Source: Pseudomonas yamanorum
GTDB lineage: Bacteria > Pseudomonadota > Gammaproteobacteria > Pseudomonadales > Pseudomonadaceae
Direction: 5' to 3'
Assembly: GCF_900105735.1 (NCBI RefSeq)
Contig: NZ_LT629793.1
Coordinates: 1,798,001 to 1,862,000, forward strand
Length of the DNA: 64,000 bases
Below the pieces are notes generated by a model, which saw only the letters and a list, made by a program, of their open reading frames with translations, ran no database searches and had not been told where the DNA came from. This document shows, in pieces, positions 46,778 to 54,907 of this stretch. Position numbers and translations under genes: made by a program. Position 1 is the first letter of the stretch. Every line of letters begins with the position of its first letter.

Positions 46778-46790
46778 GACCAGAAACGAA

Positions 46791-46823
46791 AAAGCCCCGT
46801 AGTTTATTCAACTGCGGGGCTTT
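46791..46823 (-). terminator. Rho-independent terminator after tRNA-Ser
   Basis: The stem AAAGCCCCGTAG/CTGCGGGGCTTT (12 pairs including one G-T) surrounds a 9-base loop. On the minus strand it ends in a T-run just past the tRNA; on the plus strand it also follows higA, so it may serve both. Confidence 0.8.
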
Positions 46824-46833
46824 ATCTATGTAA

Positions 46834-46923
46834 TGGCGGAGAGATAGGGATTCGAACCCTAGGTACCGGTGAAGGTACAACGGATTTCGAATCCGTCCCA
46901 TTCGGCCACTCTGGCATCTCTCC
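46834..46923 (-). tRNA. tRNA-Ser (anticodon CGA)
   Basis: 90 bases with an encoded CCA end. The acceptor GGAGAGAT pairs with ATCTCTCC. The anticodon stem-loop ACGGA-TTCGAAA-TCCGT gives anticodon CGA (reads UCG). A long variable arm (TGTACCTTCACCGGTACC region) marks a class II serine tRNA, and the T loop is GGTTCGAATCC. It lies 83 bases beyond purC on the same strand and beside the HigBA pair. Confidence 0.95.
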
Positions 46924-47006
46924 AACGGCGCGCATCATAACAGCCTGTTTCCTGGAAGCAAAGCGCCAAAGCGATTTTTTTCCGTGCTATCAGATGCTTG
47001 CGTCGA

Positions 47007-47720
47007 TTACAGCGGTACGCCGAGACGGTTGGCGACTTCTTCGTAGGCTTCGATGACGTCACCGAGGCCCTGGCGGAAGCGGTCTTTGTCCATCTTCTTG
47101 CGGGTGTCTTTGTCCCACAGGCGGCAGCCGTCCGGGCTGAATTCGTCGCCCAGGACGATGGAGCCGTCGTGGAACACACCGAATTCCAGTTTGAAGTCCA
47201 CCAGCAGCAGGCCGGCATCGTCGAACAGTTTGCTCAGGACGTCGTTGACCTTCAGCGACAGTTCTTTCATGCGCGCCAGTTGTTCAGCCGTGCCCCAACC
47301 GAATGCCACGACGTGGGATTCGTTGATGAACGGGTCGCCCTTGGCGTCGTCCTTCAGGAACAGTTCGAAGGTGTAAGGATTGAGCTTGAGGCCCTCTTCC
47401 ACGCCCAAACGCTTCACCAGGCTACCGGCCGCGTAGTTACGCACGACGCACTCGACCGGGATCATGTCGAGTTTTTTCACCAGGCATTCGTTGTCGCCCA
47501 GCAGCTTGTCGAACTGGGTCGGAATACCGGCCGCTTCGAGTTTCTGCATGATGAAGGCGTTGAACTTGTTGTTCACCATGCCTTTGCGGTCGAGCTGTTC
47601 GATGCGCTTGCCGTCGAACGCCGAGGTGTCGTTGCGAAACAGCAGGATCAAGCGGTTGGCGTCGTCGGTCTTGTAAACCGATTTGGCTTTGCCGCGGTAG
47701 AGTTCTTCACGTTTTTCCAT
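47007..47720 (-). CDS. purC: Phosphoribosylaminoimidazole-succinocarboxamide synthase
   Basis: 237 residues, full length. The start [20 protein letters not shown], the middle [18 protein letters not shown] and the end [25 protein letters not shown] are typical SAICAR synthetase blocks. It joins aspartate to CAIR using ATP in purine synthesis. It is the last gene of the leftward run dapA-bamC-MBL-purC, with 28 bases from the gene before. Confidence 0.98.
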   Translation of the reverse strand: MEKREELYRGKAKSVYKTDDANRLILLFRNDTSAFDGKRIEQLDRKGMVNNKFNAFIMQKLEAAGIPTQFDKLLGDNECLVKKLDMIPVECVVRNYAAGSLVKRLGVEEGLKLNPYTFELFLKDDAKGDPFINESHVVAFGWGTAEQLARMKELSLKVNDVLSKLFDDAGLLLVDFKLEFGVFHDGSIVLGDEFSPDGCRLWDKDTRKKMDKDRFRQGLGDVIEAYEEVANRLGVPL

Positions 47721-47748
47721 GATGGGCTCCGCTTGCTAAGTAGGTGGG

Positions 47749-48507
47749 CTAGGCGATGTGTCGCCAGTCGAGCCCTGAATCTTGATCGGCCAGTTGCAGC
47801 CAGTCCGGGTCGCACCCTAGGGTGTCGACAAAACATTGCCGGGCCAGCTGCGGCAGGTTGTTCTTGCTGCTCAGGTGGGCCAGGACCAGGTGTTGCAGGT
47901 CTTGCCAGCCCAACTCATACACCAGGTACGCCGCCTGGTGGTTGTTCAAATGACCAAACTGCCCACCGACCCGCTGCTTGAGAAAGGCCGGGTAGTGACC
48001 GCGCGCAAGCAGGTCACGGCAGTGGTTCGACTCGATCATCAATGCGTCGAGGTCGCGATAACCGTCCAGCACCTTGGCGCAGTAGGAGCCCAGGTCGGTG
48101 AGCAGGCCGAAGCGCCGTTCACCGTCACTGAATACGTATTGCGTCGGTTCCTGGGCATCGTGGGCCACTTCAATCACATCAATGCTCAAGGCACCGATCT
48201 GCAATCGCTCGCCACCGGCCAGCAAACCTGCGGGTTCGATCGGTTTGCGCATCCCGCGCAAGGTACCGCGACTCAGGTACACCGGAAGATTGTAGCGCCG
48301 AGACAGCAAACCCACGCCATGCACGTGGTCGGCATGTTCGTGGGTCACCAGAATCGCGCTCAGCTGCACGGGGTGAACCCCCAGGCGCAGCAGGCGCCGC
48401 TCGGTTTCCCGCAGGGAGAAACCACAATCCACCAGGACGTACGTGTCGTCGTGGGCTACAAGCGTGCCGTTCCCTTGGCTACCGCTGCCGAGAACGGCAA
48501 AACGCAT
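47749..48507 (-). CDS. MBL-fold metallo-hydrolase (YycJ/WalJ-like)
   Basis: 252 residues. The canonical metal motif T-H56-E-H58-A-D60-H61 is intact. VLGSGSQGNGTLVAHDDTYVLVDCGFS at the N-terminus and NHCRDLLARGHYP and HLSSKNNLP later are typical of the YycJ-like group of predicted phosphodiesterases or exonucleases. It lies four bases after bamC and 28 before purC. Confidence 0.9.
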   Translation of the reverse strand: MRFAVLGSGSQGNGTLVAHDDTYVLVDCGFSLRETERRLLRLGVHPVQLSAILVTHEHADHVHGVGLLSRRYNLPVYLSRGTLRGMRKPIEPAGLLAGGERLQIGALSIDVIEVAHDAQEPTQYVFSDGERRFGLLTDLGSYCAKVLDGYRDLDALMIESNHCRDLLARGHYPAFLKQRVGGQFGHLNNHQAAYLVYELGWQDLQHLVLAHLSSKNNLPQLARQCFVDTLGCDPDWLQLADQDSGLDWRHIA

Positions 48508-48511
48508 CGGA

Positions 48512-49627
48512 TCAGCCCAGGTTGTCCTGAATCACGCCCAACACTTTGCGCGCCACTTCTGCCGGCGCCACGGTGTTGATGTTCTTCTCGACGGTGACTT
48601 GCACGCTTTCGCCTACCTTGCTCAAACGAACCTGATAACGCTCGGCGCGAGTCTCGACCTCTTCCTTGGTCGGCTTGCTGCCGAACAGCTTGCCGAAGAA
48701 ACCTGGCTCGTCGTCTTTCTTCTCGGCTTTTTCGGCCAAGTTGATGTAGTACAGGCCCAGACTGCGGTTGATGTCTTCAACGCGCCATTCACCGTGCTCC
48801 AGCGCGCGGCCGACACTCGACCAGGCGCGATCCAGGTCTTCACCCAGGTTGAGCACAACGTTACCGCTGCCGTCTTCGCTGAGGCTGACGCGGCTAGGTG
48901 TGTCAAAGCTACCGGCGGCGAGCAGGGAGACGGAACCGCCCTTCTCGGAGATACGGCTCATGCTGGCGAGCATTTCGTCGACCAGTGCAGCGTCCACGCC
49001 GGTGTTGACCGAACGTGGAGTGAAGTCGACGTTGGCGGTGCTACCGGCAGGACGCTCGGCGCTCACCACATAGACTTCACTGGTGTTGCGTTGCACGCCT
49101 GGCTCGATACGCACGCGGATGCGGGCTTCGCTGTCATTGGCTACGCCGCCGGCCTGCAGGCGCTTGGCCATGGACGCCGACAGCTCGCTGGTGTGCTGCC
49201 ACGCGGTGGTGAACTCACCGGTCTGCGGGCGTTGTTCGTCAATGCGGAAACCGTTGTCCTGGAAGAACTGCACGGCCACCGGCCAGACTTCGGCAGGTGG
49301 GCGCTGGGCCATGACCCAACGGGTGTCGCCGCTCTTCTGCAGGCTGTAGTCGCTGGCCTCGGCCACGGCCGACAGCGGCTGTGGACGCGGCACTTCGTAT
49401 TCGCCCTTGAAGGTGTCGTCGGCCACGTTGCGCGGAATTGGCAGCAACGGGTCAAGGCGCTTGGCGACATTGACGTCCGGCGGCAATTTCATCGGGGCGG
49501 TTTGTTGGGCTTCCAGGTAATCGCTACCGCGGTCGCGGAAGTAGCCTTCCGGGCCCCAGATCCAACCGCAGCCACTGGTGCTGGAGATAATCAAGGCAAG
49601 TGCGGAAAGTCCGGCCAATCGCTTCAT
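48512..49627 (-). CDS. bamC: Outer-membrane assembly lipoprotein BamC
   Basis: 371 residues. A lipoprotein signal peptide ends in SSTSGC, so Cys20 would be acylated. The unstructured N-terminal region and the two helix-grip domains follow (TRWVMAQRPPAEVWPVAVQFFQDNGFRIDEQRPQTGEF; the second around VVLNLGEDLDRAWSSVGRALE). BamC is part of the BAM complex that inserts beta-barrel proteins. It follows dapA by 17 bases, the order known in many gammaproteobacteria. Confidence 0.93.
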   Translation of the reverse strand: MKRLAGLSALALIISSTSGCGWIWGPEGYFRDRGSDYLEAQQTAPMKLPPDVNVAKRLDPLLPIPRNVADDTFKGEYEVPRPQPLSAVAEASDYSLQKSGDTRWVMAQRPPAEVWPVAVQFFQDNGFRIDEQRPQTGEFTTAWQHTSELSASMAKRLQAGGVANDSEARIRVRIEPGVQRNTSEVYVVSAERPAGSTANVDFTPRSVNTGVDAALVDEMLASMSRISEKGGSVSLLAAGSFDTPSRVSLSEDGSGNVVLNLGEDLDRAWSSVGRALEHGEWRVEDINRSLGLYYINLAEKAEKKDDEPGFFGKLFGSKPTKEEVETRAERYQVRLSKVGESVQVTVEKNINTVAPAEVARKVLGVIQDNLG

Positions 49628-49644
49628 GCGTAGTGCTTCCTCAA

Positions 49645-50523
49645 TTAAACCAGGACGCCGGACTGGCGCAGGGCCTGTCGCAGCGGTTCATGACAGGCTT
49701 CGCTGAGCCAGGTGAGCGGCAGACGGATACCGTCCGGCATCAGGCCCATCTCATGCAGCGCCCATTTCACGGGGATAGGGTTGGATTCGATAAACAGGGT
49801 TTTGTTGAGCGGTGCCAGTTGTTCGTGGATCGCCCGGGCCTTGACCGCATCACCGGCAATGGCTGCGGCACACAGCTCGCTCATGGCGCGCGGTGCGACG
49901 TTGGCAGTCACCGAGATGTTGCCTTTACCGCCCAGCAGGATCAGTTCGACGGCAGTGGCGTCGTCACCGGAATACACCAGGAAGTCGCTGCTGACGCCGG
50001 CGAGGATGTCCTTGGCGCGTTGCAGGTCACCGGTGGCTTCCTTGATACCGATGATGTTCGGTACGGTGGACAGGCGGATCACGGTCTCGGCCTTCATGTC
50101 GCAAGCGGTGCGACCTGGCACGTTGTAGAGGATCTGCGGGATGTCGACCGCTTCGGCGATAGCGCGGAAGTGCAGGTACAGGCCTTCCTGGGTCGGCTTG
50201 TTGTAGTACGGGGTCACCAGCAGGCAGGCATCGGCGCCGGCTTTCTTGGCGTTGCTGGTCAATTCGATCGCTTCGCGGGTCGAATTGGCGCCCGTGCCGG
50301 CGATGACGGCAATACGCCCTGCAACACGCTTGACCACGAATTCGATCACTTCGATGTGTTCTTCCACATCCAGTGTGGCCGACTCACCCGTGGTGCCGAC
50401 CGCCACGATGGCGTTGGTGCCCTCTTGCAGGTGGAAGTCCACCAGTTTGCCCAGGCTGTCCCAGTCGAGATTACCTTGTGCATCCATGGGTGTGACCAGT
50501 GCCACCATACTGCCCGCAATCAT
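49645..50523 (-). CDS. dapA: 4-hydroxy-tetrahydrodipicolinate synthase
   Basis: 292 residues, full length. Active-site residues have the same numbers as in E. coli: Thr44-Thr45 (GTTGES), Tyr133, Arg138 (LYNVPGRT) and the Schiff-base Lys161 (IGIKEATGD). It condenses pyruvate with aspartate semialdehyde in lysine and cell-wall diaminopimelate synthesis. The start at 50523 follows AGGAGCGG. It heads the leftward operon with bamC; the 261-base gap to gcvR carries divergent promoters. Confidence 0.98.
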   Translation of the reverse strand: MIAGSMVALVTPMDAQGNLDWDSLGKLVDFHLQEGTNAIVAVGTTGESATLDVEEHIEVIEFVVKRVAGRIAVIAGTGANSTREAIELTSNAKKAGADACLLVTPYYNKPTQEGLYLHFRAIAEAVDIPQILYNVPGRTACDMKAETVIRLSTVPNIIGIKEATGDLQRAKDILAGVSSDFLVYSGDDATAVELILLGGKGNISVTANVAPRAMSELCAAAIAGDAVKARAIHEQLAPLNKTLFIESNPIPVKWALHEMGLMPDGIRLPLTWLSEACHEPLRQALRQSGVLV

Positions 50524-50784
50524 GCAACCGCTCCTGCCGGAAAAAGAGAGCGGTAATGGTACTGGCGCCAAGATGCTTGTACAAGCGAAGTACCGCCTGA
50601 GGATGCGTTCTGGATCAACTTAGTTCGCAGCAACGCCATCATTCGGCCAAAGCGGGGTTTGATGAAGCTGATTACGTAATGAAAACGCCACCTCCTAGCC
50701 CTTGGCGATGGTTTTCGCTACCCTTCATCCTTTGATTGATACCGCTTTCATCGTATCGACCGCTCATCGCTTTAGGAAGGCTGC

Positions 50785-51345
50785 ATGTCCACCCCCACAG
50801 TCCGCGAACAATTCCTTGTCATCAGTGCCCTTGGCGCCAACCCCATGGAGCTGACTAACGTCCTGTGCCGCGCCAGCCATGAAAACCGCTGCGCCGTCGT
50901 GACCTCCCGCCTGACCCGCCATGGCGAGTGCAGTGCGCTGGTCCTGCAGATTTCCGGGACCTGGGATGCCCTGGCTCGCCTTGAAACCGGCCTGCCGGGC
51001 CTGGCCAAGAAGCATGACTTCACCGTCAACGTGGTCCGCAGCGCTGCCCTGGAGAACCGTCCCCAGGCTCTACCTTATGTCGCCTATGTCAGCTCGGCCT
51101 ACCGTTCGGACATCGTCAACGAGCTGTGCCAGTTCTTTATCGACCATAACGTCGAGCTGGAAAACCTGACCTGCGACACCTATCAGGCCCCGCAGACCGG
51201 CGGCACCATGCTCAACGCCACCTTTACCGTGACCTTGCCGGCCGGCGTGCAGATCAGCTGGCTGCGCGACCAGTTCCTGGATTTCGCCGATGCTCTGAAC
51301 CTCGACGCACTGATCGAGCCTTGGCGCCCACAGAACCCAATGTAA
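50785..51345 (+). CDS. gcvR: Glycine cleavage system regulator GcvR-like (two ACT domains)
   Basis: 186 residues with two ACT modules (about 8-80 and 95-175): EQFLVISALGANPMELTNVLCRASHENRCAVVTSRL and YVAYVSSAYRSDIVNELCQFFIDHNVELENLTCDTYQAP. E. coli GcvR binds GcvA and blocks the gcv operon; the position next to dapA and bcp is the usual one. Ten bases separate it from bcp. Confidence 0.9.
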   Translation: MSTPTVREQFLVISALGANPMELTNVLCRASHENRCAVVTSRLTRHGECSALVLQISGTWDALARLETGLPGLAKKHDFTVNVVRSAALENRPQALPYVAYVSSAYRSDIVNELCQFFIDHNVELENLTCDTYQAPQTGGTMLNATFTVTLPAGVQISWLRDQFLDFADALNLDALIEPWRPQNPM

Positions 51346-51355
51346 GGAAGTTTTC

Positions 51356-51829
51356 ATGGCAGTAGTCATCGACAAACCGGTAGCCGACTTCGAAGCCCAG
51401 GCCACCAGCGGGCAGACCTTCAGCCTTGCCGGGCTCAAGGGCAAGCAAGTGGTGATCTACTTTTACCCGAAAGACAGCACCCCGGGCTGCACCACTGAAG
51501 GCCAGGGCTTTCGTGACCAGCACGCAGCGTTCAAGGCGGCCAACACCGAGGTGTTTGGCGTGTCCCGGGACAGCGTGAAGTCCCACGAGAACTTCAAGGC
51601 CAAGCAGGAATTCCCCTTTGAGCTGATCAGCGACAAGGACGAAGCGGTTTGCCAGCTGTTTGATGTCATCAAGCTGAAGAAGCTGTATGGCAAGGAATAC
51701 CTGGGTGTTGATCGCAGCACCTTCCTGATCGACAAGAATGGCGTGCTGCGTCAGGAATGGCGTGGTGTGAAAGTGCCAGGCCATGTGGATGCTGTGCTGG
51801 CAGCGGCGCAAGCGCTGGACAAGGCTTGA
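51356..51829 (+). CDS. bcp: Thiol peroxidase Bcp (PrxQ), single-cysteine form
   Basis: 157 residues, thioredoxin fold. The peroxidatic Cys45 sits in YPKDSTPGCTTEGQGFRD with Thr42 and the later Arg. The resolving cysteine that E. coli Bcp has at position 50 is Gln here, so reduction must involve another thiol; the only other Cys is in DEAVCQLFD. It removes hydrogen and organic peroxides. Second gene after gcvR. Confidence 0.94.
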   Translation: MAVVIDKPVADFEAQATSGQTFSLAGLKGKQVVIYFYPKDSTPGCTTEGQGFRDQHAAFKAANTEVFGVSRDSVKSHENFKAKQEFPFELISDKDEAVCQLFDVIKLKKLYGKEYLGVDRSTFLIDKNGVLRQEWRGVKVPGHVDAVLAAAQALDKA

Positions 51830-51851
51830 TTCACTTGCTGGCTTTGAAATA

Positions 51852-51940
51852 GCTATCGCAGGCAAGCCAGCTCCCATCTGTGATCGTTGTTCAACAGGAC
51901 AACTCAGTCAATGTGGAGCCGGGTTTGCCCGCGATGAGGC
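51852..51940. repeat. Degenerate REP pair
   Basis: An arm ATCGCAGGCAAGCCAGCTCC at about 51855-51874 is followed after about 36 bases by a poorly matching partner (ATGTGGAGCCGGGTTTGCCC, 51911-51930). It is the same family as at 6274 and 17579 but decayed. It lies between convergent bcp and the PerM-type gene. Confidence 0.7.
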
Positions 51941-51960
51941 CTGCACCGGCACCACAAATA

Positions 51961-53031
51961 TCAGAGTAACGGCGCTACAACAGGCTCCTGCCGAGGCCAG
52001 GCATCCAGCACCGCCTTGAACAGTGTCGCCAGGGGGATCGCAAAGAACACCCCCCAAAAGCCCCACAACCCGCCAAACAACAACACCGCACAGATGATCG
52101 CCACCGGATGCAGGTTCACCGCCTCGGAGAACAGCAGCGGCACCAGCACATTGCCATCCAGCACCTGGATGATGCCGTACACCGCCATCAGGTAGATGAA
52201 CTGATCACTCCAGCCCCACTGGAACAGCGCGATCAACATCACCGGCACTGTCACCACTACCGCGCCGACGTATGGCACCACCACTGAAACACCTACCAGC
52301 AGCGCCAACAGGGCAGCGTAGTTCAGCCCCAGTGCGACAAAGCCGATGTAGGTGACGCCACCGCAGATAAAGATTTCGATGACCTTGCCACGGATGTAGT
52401 TGGCTATCTGCCGATTCATTTCTTCGGCGACCCGGGTAATCAGCGCGCGCTCACGGGGCAGGTAGCCTCGCACCCAACGACCGATCATCTCGCGGTCCTT
52501 GAGGAAGAAAAACACCAGGATCGGCACCAGTACCAGGTAGATCATGATGTTGACCAGCAACGGCAAGCTCGAAAGAGAAAAGGTCAGCGCCCATTGTCCG
52601 AACTTTCCGATTTCACCGCGGGCCACTTCAATGGCCTGCAATACCTGCTCGTCCGACACCAGATGCGGATAACGCTCGGGCAACAGCAGCAGCAATGACT
52701 GCCACTTGGCGAGCATGCCCGGTAGCTCGTTGAACAAGGTAATCAACTGATGCCACAACAAGGGCACCACGATCACGATAAACACCAGCAACAGCCCCAT
52801 GAACAAGGCAAACACCAAGCCCACCGCAGCCCCGCCCGGTAATCGCAAACGCTCCAGGATGGAGACCAGGCCTTGCATCAGGTACGCCAGCACCATCCCT
52901 GCCAATACCGGCGCCAGCATGCCGCCCAAGGTGAGCACGGCCGTAAAGGCAAGAAACAGCAGGACGGCCAGCACCACGGCTTCTTCATCGGAAAAGTAGC
53001 GCTGAATCCAGTCACGTAACACTTTGAACAT
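51961..53031 (-). CDS. AI-2E/PerM-family membrane protein
   Basis: 356 residues, seven or eight hydrophobic helices. LPLLVNIMIYLVLVPILVFFFLKDRE and VVPYVGAVVVTVPVMLIALFQWG...IIQVLDGNVLVPLLFSEAVNLHPVAII are the family core. The family is named for TqsA/AI-2 export, but many members have other or unknown cargo, so AI-2 transport is not implied. The ATG at 53031 follows one base-frame TTG that is ignored. Confidence 0.88.
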   Translation of the reverse strand: MFKVLRDWIQRYFSDEEAVVLAVLLFLAFTAVLTLGGMLAPVLAGMVLAYLMQGLVSILERLRLPGGAAVGLVFALFMGLLLVFIVIVVPLLWHQLITLFNELPGMLAKWQSLLLLLPERYPHLVSDEQVLQAIEVARGEIGKFGQWALTFSLSSLPLLVNIMIYLVLVPILVFFFLKDREMIGRWVRGYLPRERALITRVAEEMNRQIANYIRGKVIEIFICGGVTYIGFVALGLNYAALLALLVGVSVVVPYVGAVVVTVPVMLIALFQWGWSDQFIYLMAVYGIIQVLDGNVLVPLLFSEAVNLHPVAIICAVLLFGGLWGFWGVFFAIPLATLFKAVLDAWPRQEPVVAPLL

Positions 53032-53071
53032 CAATAAACCTCAGGCGATAAGGACAGCATATTCAAGCGAT

Positions 53072-53311
53072 TCAGGCCTTGCGCAACCAGTAACGATAGA
53101 CGCCCGCTTCGTCTTCTTCATGCAACAGGGTGTGACCGGCCAACTTGGCAAACGTACGGAAATCCCGCTGGGAACCCGCGTCCGTGGCGATCACCTTGAG
53201 CACCGCGCCACTTGCCAGCCGATTGAGTTCCAGCTTGGCCTTGAGCAATGGCAGCGGGCAGTTAAGGCCACTGGCATCCAGTTCGGCATCGAAGGCTACA
53301 GCGTCGGTCAT
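53072..53311 (-). CDS. tusA: Sulfur carrier TusA-family protein
   Basis: 79 residues. The catalytic Cys18 is in LDASGLNCPLPLLKAK, the TusA signature, followed by the beta-alpha fold ending YRYWLRKA. It moves persulfide sulfur to tRNA thiolation or molybdenum cofactor enzymes. The start at 53311 follows GGAGC. A 40-base gap separates it from the PerM-type gene downstream. Confidence 0.9.
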   Translation of the reverse strand: MTDAVAFDAELDASGLNCPLPLLKAKLELNRLASGAVLKVIATDAGSQRDFRTFAKLAGHTLLHEEDEAGVYRYWLRKA

Positions 53312-53406
53312 GGTTTTGCTCCGGGTGGGCATCGGGGGCGCTTAGAATATCTGGTCCGAAGCTCAGTGTCCGGCTACAGTAAGGTCTTTGTCGAAAGGCT
53401 TTGTGC

Positions 53407-54840
53407 ATGACTTTTTTGCGCCCTACCCTGCTGACGCTGGCTTGCCTGCTGGCCTCTCCAGGCTTCGCTGACGACCTGCCGTCACTTGGCGACGCCAGTT
53501 CTGCCATTGTCTCGCCAAAACAGGAATACGATTTGGGCCGGGCATGGCTGGCCTACCTGCGTGGCCAGGTCTCGCAGCTCAACGACCCGCAACTCAAGGA
53601 CTACGTCGAAACCAGCGTGTACAAACTGGTGGAGACCAGCCAGGTCAATGACCGGCGCCTGGAATTCATTCTGATCAACAGCCCGCAGTTGAACGCCTTT
53701 GCCGCACCTGGCGGCATCGTCGGGGTCAATGGCGGCCTGTTCCTCAATGCCCAGACCGAAGGCGAATATGCCTCGGTGCTGGCCCACGAATTGGCTCACT
53801 TGTCCCAACGCCACTTCGCCCGAGGCGTGGAAGCGCAGCAGCGCATGCAGATCCCGATGATGGCAGCGCTGCTCGGCGGCATCATCGCCGCCGCCGCGGG
53901 TGCAGGTGATGCGGGCATTGCCGCAATTGCCGGCAGCCAGGCCGCCGCCATCCAGGAGCAACGCCGCTTTTCCCGGCAAAACGAGCAAGAGGCTGACCGT
54001 ATCGGCATTCTCAACCTGGAGAAGGCTGGTTACGACCCGCGCTCCATGCCGACCATGTTCGAGCGCTTGATGCGCCAGTACCGCTTTGACGCCAAGCCAC
54101 CAGAATTCCTCCTGACTCACCCGGTCACCGAATCGCGGATCGCCGATACCCGCAACCGCGCGGAGCAAGCCAAGCCGGGCGGCATTGAAGACAGCCTGCG
54201 CTACCAACTGATCCGCGCGCGCGTGCAGTTGTATTACGAAGACACTCCAGGCCTGGCAGCCAAGCGCTTCCAGGCTCAGCTGGATGAAAACCCGAAAAAT
54301 GATGTGGCGCGCTATGGCTTGGCCATCGCCCAGATCAAAGGCGCGCAGTTCAACCTGGCCCGGGAAAACCTCAAGCCGCTGCTGGCCAAGGCACCCAACG
54401 ACATCACCTACAACCTGGCGCAGATCGAGTTGGACATGACCAACAATCGTCTTCCGGATGCCCAGCAGCGCACGGACCGGATGTTGACGCAATATCCAGG
54501 CAACTACCCACTGAACCAAGTGCGGGTGGACCTGCTGCTCAAGCAGAACCGTACCGCTGACGCGGAAAAAGCCCTGGAAGGCCTGCTTAAATCACGCACA
54601 GACGATCCGGATGTCTGGTACCAGGTCGCAGAAACCCGTGGCTTGTCGGGCAATATCATCGGCCTGCACCAGGCCCGCGCCGAGTACTTCGCCCTGGTGG
54701 GAGATTTCAAGCAGGCCATCCAGCAACTGGACTTCGCCAAGCGTCGCGCCGGCAGCAACTTCCCGCTCTCATCACGCATCGATGCACGACAGCGTGAACT
54801 GATCGACCAGGAACGCATGATCAAAGACATGATGGGCTAA
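53407..54840 (+). CDS. bepA: Periplasmic M48 metalloprotease with TPR (BepA-like)
   Basis: 477 residues. A signal peptide ends at about residue 21 (GFADD). The zinc motif HELAH is at residues 127-131 and the third ligand Glu is in RQNEQEADRIG. The C-terminal half is a TPR array (PKNDVARYGLAIAQIKGAQFNLAREN and following). BepA degrades or chaperones stalled outer-membrane proteins such as LptD at the BAM complex. The ATG at 53407 is used; an in-frame TTG lies two codons earlier. Confidence 0.92.
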   Translation: MTFLRPTLLTLACLLASPGFADDLPSLGDASSAIVSPKQEYDLGRAWLAYLRGQVSQLNDPQLKDYVETSVYKLVETSQVNDRRLEFILINSPQLNAFAAPGGIVGVNGGLFLNAQTEGEYASVLAHELAHLSQRHFARGVEAQQRMQIPMMAALLGGIIAAAAGAGDAGIAAIAGSQAAAIQEQRRFSRQNEQEADRIGILNLEKAGYDPRSMPTMFERLMRQYRFDAKPPEFLLTHPVTESRIADTRNRAEQAKPGGIEDSLRYQLIRARVQLYYEDTPGLAAKRFQAQLDENPKNDVARYGLAIAQIKGAQFNLARENLKPLLAKAPNDITYNLAQIELDMTNNRLPDAQQRTDRMLTQYPGNYPLNQVRVDLLLKQNRTADAEKALEGLLKSRTDDPDVWYQVAETRGLSGNIIGLHQARAEYFALVGDFKQAIQQLDFAKRRAGSNFPLSSRIDARQRELIDQERMIKDMMG

Positions 54841-54854
54841 ACCTTACAGCCACA

Positions 54855-54893
54855 AAAAAGCCCCGCTCTCGTATATCGAGAGCGGGGCTTTTT
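54855..54893. terminator. Bidirectional rho-independent terminator
   Basis: A 17-base perfect stem AAAAAGCCCCGCTCTCG/CGAGAGCGGGGCTTTTT with a 5-base loop TATAT. T-runs end it on both strands. It separates the convergent bepA and mucD genes. Confidence 0.95.
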
Positions 54894-54907
54894 ATTGGAC
54901 TAGCGGA

